A DNA stretch of 43,404 nt from RFTU01 sp032122355 (GTDB lineage Bacteria > Pseudomonadota > Gammaproteobacteria > Burkholderiales > Burkholderiaceae_C). Each line of letters starts with the position of its first letter. The first letter of the stretch is position 1. Both the position numbers and the translations under genes were made by a program. Shown piece after piece: positions 42,954-43,404 of the stretch. The notes under the pieces were generated by a model. The model was not told the origin of the DNA, made no database searches, and was given only the letters and a program-made list of their open reading frames with translations. The DNA is taken from the NCBI GenBank assembly GCA_032122355.1, contig JAUMCS010000039.1:1-43404 (forward strand), given 5' to 3'.

Positions 42954-43331
42954 ATGAGTAAGGATGCCAAAAAATTATCTATGGATAATTTACTGTCACT
43001 TAGCGGCCGATTGGTTGGGGCTTTGGAAGGCAAGCACTCATTACTCAGGTTAAAAATATGGGGTATCATTTTTAGTGATTGGAACGATGGTAAAAGCTTC
43101 AAGGCCTATGAGTCAGATCATCCTGAGACTCCGCGCTTATATTTAAGAAGCTACAATCCCTCACATTTAAGGTGTTTACCATCTATGAGTTTCAACGAGG
43201 AGTCATTTAAGCCGGCTTATGAGCTTTTGTGTATGAATTCAGTGCGTGGAATGTGGCAACGCAAGGCCAGGGACTTTCTTCAAAGGCACATTGGGGTCTA
43301 TTTACACCCTGATTCCGTGACTTCATGGTGA
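42954..43331 (+). CDS. Hypothetical protein
   Basis: I do not recognise this 125-residue protein. It is soluble in appearance, with no signal or membrane segment. The N-terminus has a hydrophilic helix (KDAKKLSMDNLLSLSGRLVG), and the middle is rich in Ser, Tyr and aromatic residues (DWNDGKSFKAYESDHPETPRL). The ATG is preceded by a GGGGG-containing stretch rather than a clean AGGAG. It lies 93 bases after the DUF2145 gene on the same strand. The open frame and ordinary codon use favour a real gene. Confidence 0.55.
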   Translation: MSKDAKKLSMDNLLSLSGRLVGALEGKHSLLRLKIWGIIFSDWNDGKSFKAYESDHPETPRLYLRSYNPSHLRCLPSMSFNEESFKPAYELLCMNSVRGMWQRKARDFLQRHIGVYLHPDSVTSW

Positions 43332-43375
43332 ATAAATTCTGACTTCGCTATTGAAATCAGGTATTTAGACTCCAT

Positions 43376-43404
43376 CTTGAGTTAACCCTGAAGGTGAACT
43401 CAAG
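43376..43404 (+). terminator. Hairpin at the window end, possible terminator
   Basis: CTTGAGTT (43376-43383) and AACTCAAG (43397-43404) form a perfect 8-bp stem; ACC/GGT can add three pairs inside after an A-G mismatch. The window ends at the last base of the stem, so a T tract cannot be checked. It lies 45 bases after the hypothetical gene. Confidence 0.45.

Noticed and set aside
1..43404. CRISPR arrays, insertion sequences, integrases, phage genes
   Set aside because: No regularly spaced short repeats, transposase, integrase or phage structural gene was found anywhere in the window.

Overview
This window is a piece of a draft betaproteobacterial chromosome, most likely order Burkholderiales. 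The evidence is the gene content and order: coxB-coxA-small assembly ORF-ctaG-DUF2970-coxC, mfd facing ispD/ispF, rne divergent from rluC, phaR-rimO, smpB divergent from ratA-rnfH, and a zapA-6S RNA unit. Genus was not determined. The sequence is a scaffold: there are three N runs (5476-5485, 14703-14736, 23227-23236), each of which cuts a real gene, and the first 16 bases match the end of an Illumina adapter.

Layout. 1-1733: the C-terminal end of a very large repetitive surface protein, probably exported by a type I system. 1790-7046 (minus): ubiX, grxD, serB and mfd. 7103-8989 (plus): ispD and ispF, separated by an inserted DUF4160/DUF2442 gene pair. 9115-14024: a complete aa3-type cytochrome c oxidase locus closed by a strong terminator. 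14117-16595 (minus): a DUF3501 / two-cluster Fe-S protein / rubrerythrin cluster with a palindromic candidate operator. 16785-17706: tRNA-Arg(TCT), a small coiled-coil gene, zapA and 6S RNA. 17728-22176: a TSUP exporter, tctB-tctA without tctC, and a two-subunit CoA transferase. 22187-23961: pyrD and rpiA. 23958-26800 (minus): an AT-rich AraC regulator plus TpsB outer-membrane transporter pair. 26850-34697: rne, rluC, a HAD phosphatase, phaR, rimO, smpB, ratA and rnfH. 34762-39103: guaB, an MFS transporter and guaA. 39104-43404: a repeat-bearing spacer, then a LexA-controlled umuD-cho-umuC operon, a DUF2145 gene and an unknown gene.

How the genes work together. Most of the window is housekeeping: respiration (terminal oxidase and its copper-insertion factors), isoprenoid precursors, GMP synthesis, pyrimidine synthesis, RNA decay and modification, ribosome rescue, and cell division. 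The accessory signals sit at the edges of this backbone. The most interesting is the SOS operon: a near-ideal LexA box drives umuD, then a GIY-YIG nuclease of the Cho/UvrC type, then umuC, with 3-nt and 1-nt junctions. This places a repair incision enzyme inside a polymerase V operon. Other candidates are the rubrerythrin/Fe-S/DUF3501 module with its operator-like palindrome, the AraC-TpsB operon that lacks a TpsA cargo gene, and the DUF4160-DUF2442 pair wedged between ispD and ispF.

Limits: all calls come from reading the sequence and translated proteins. No database search, alignment program or folding program was run. Family names reflect recognised motifs and resemblance.
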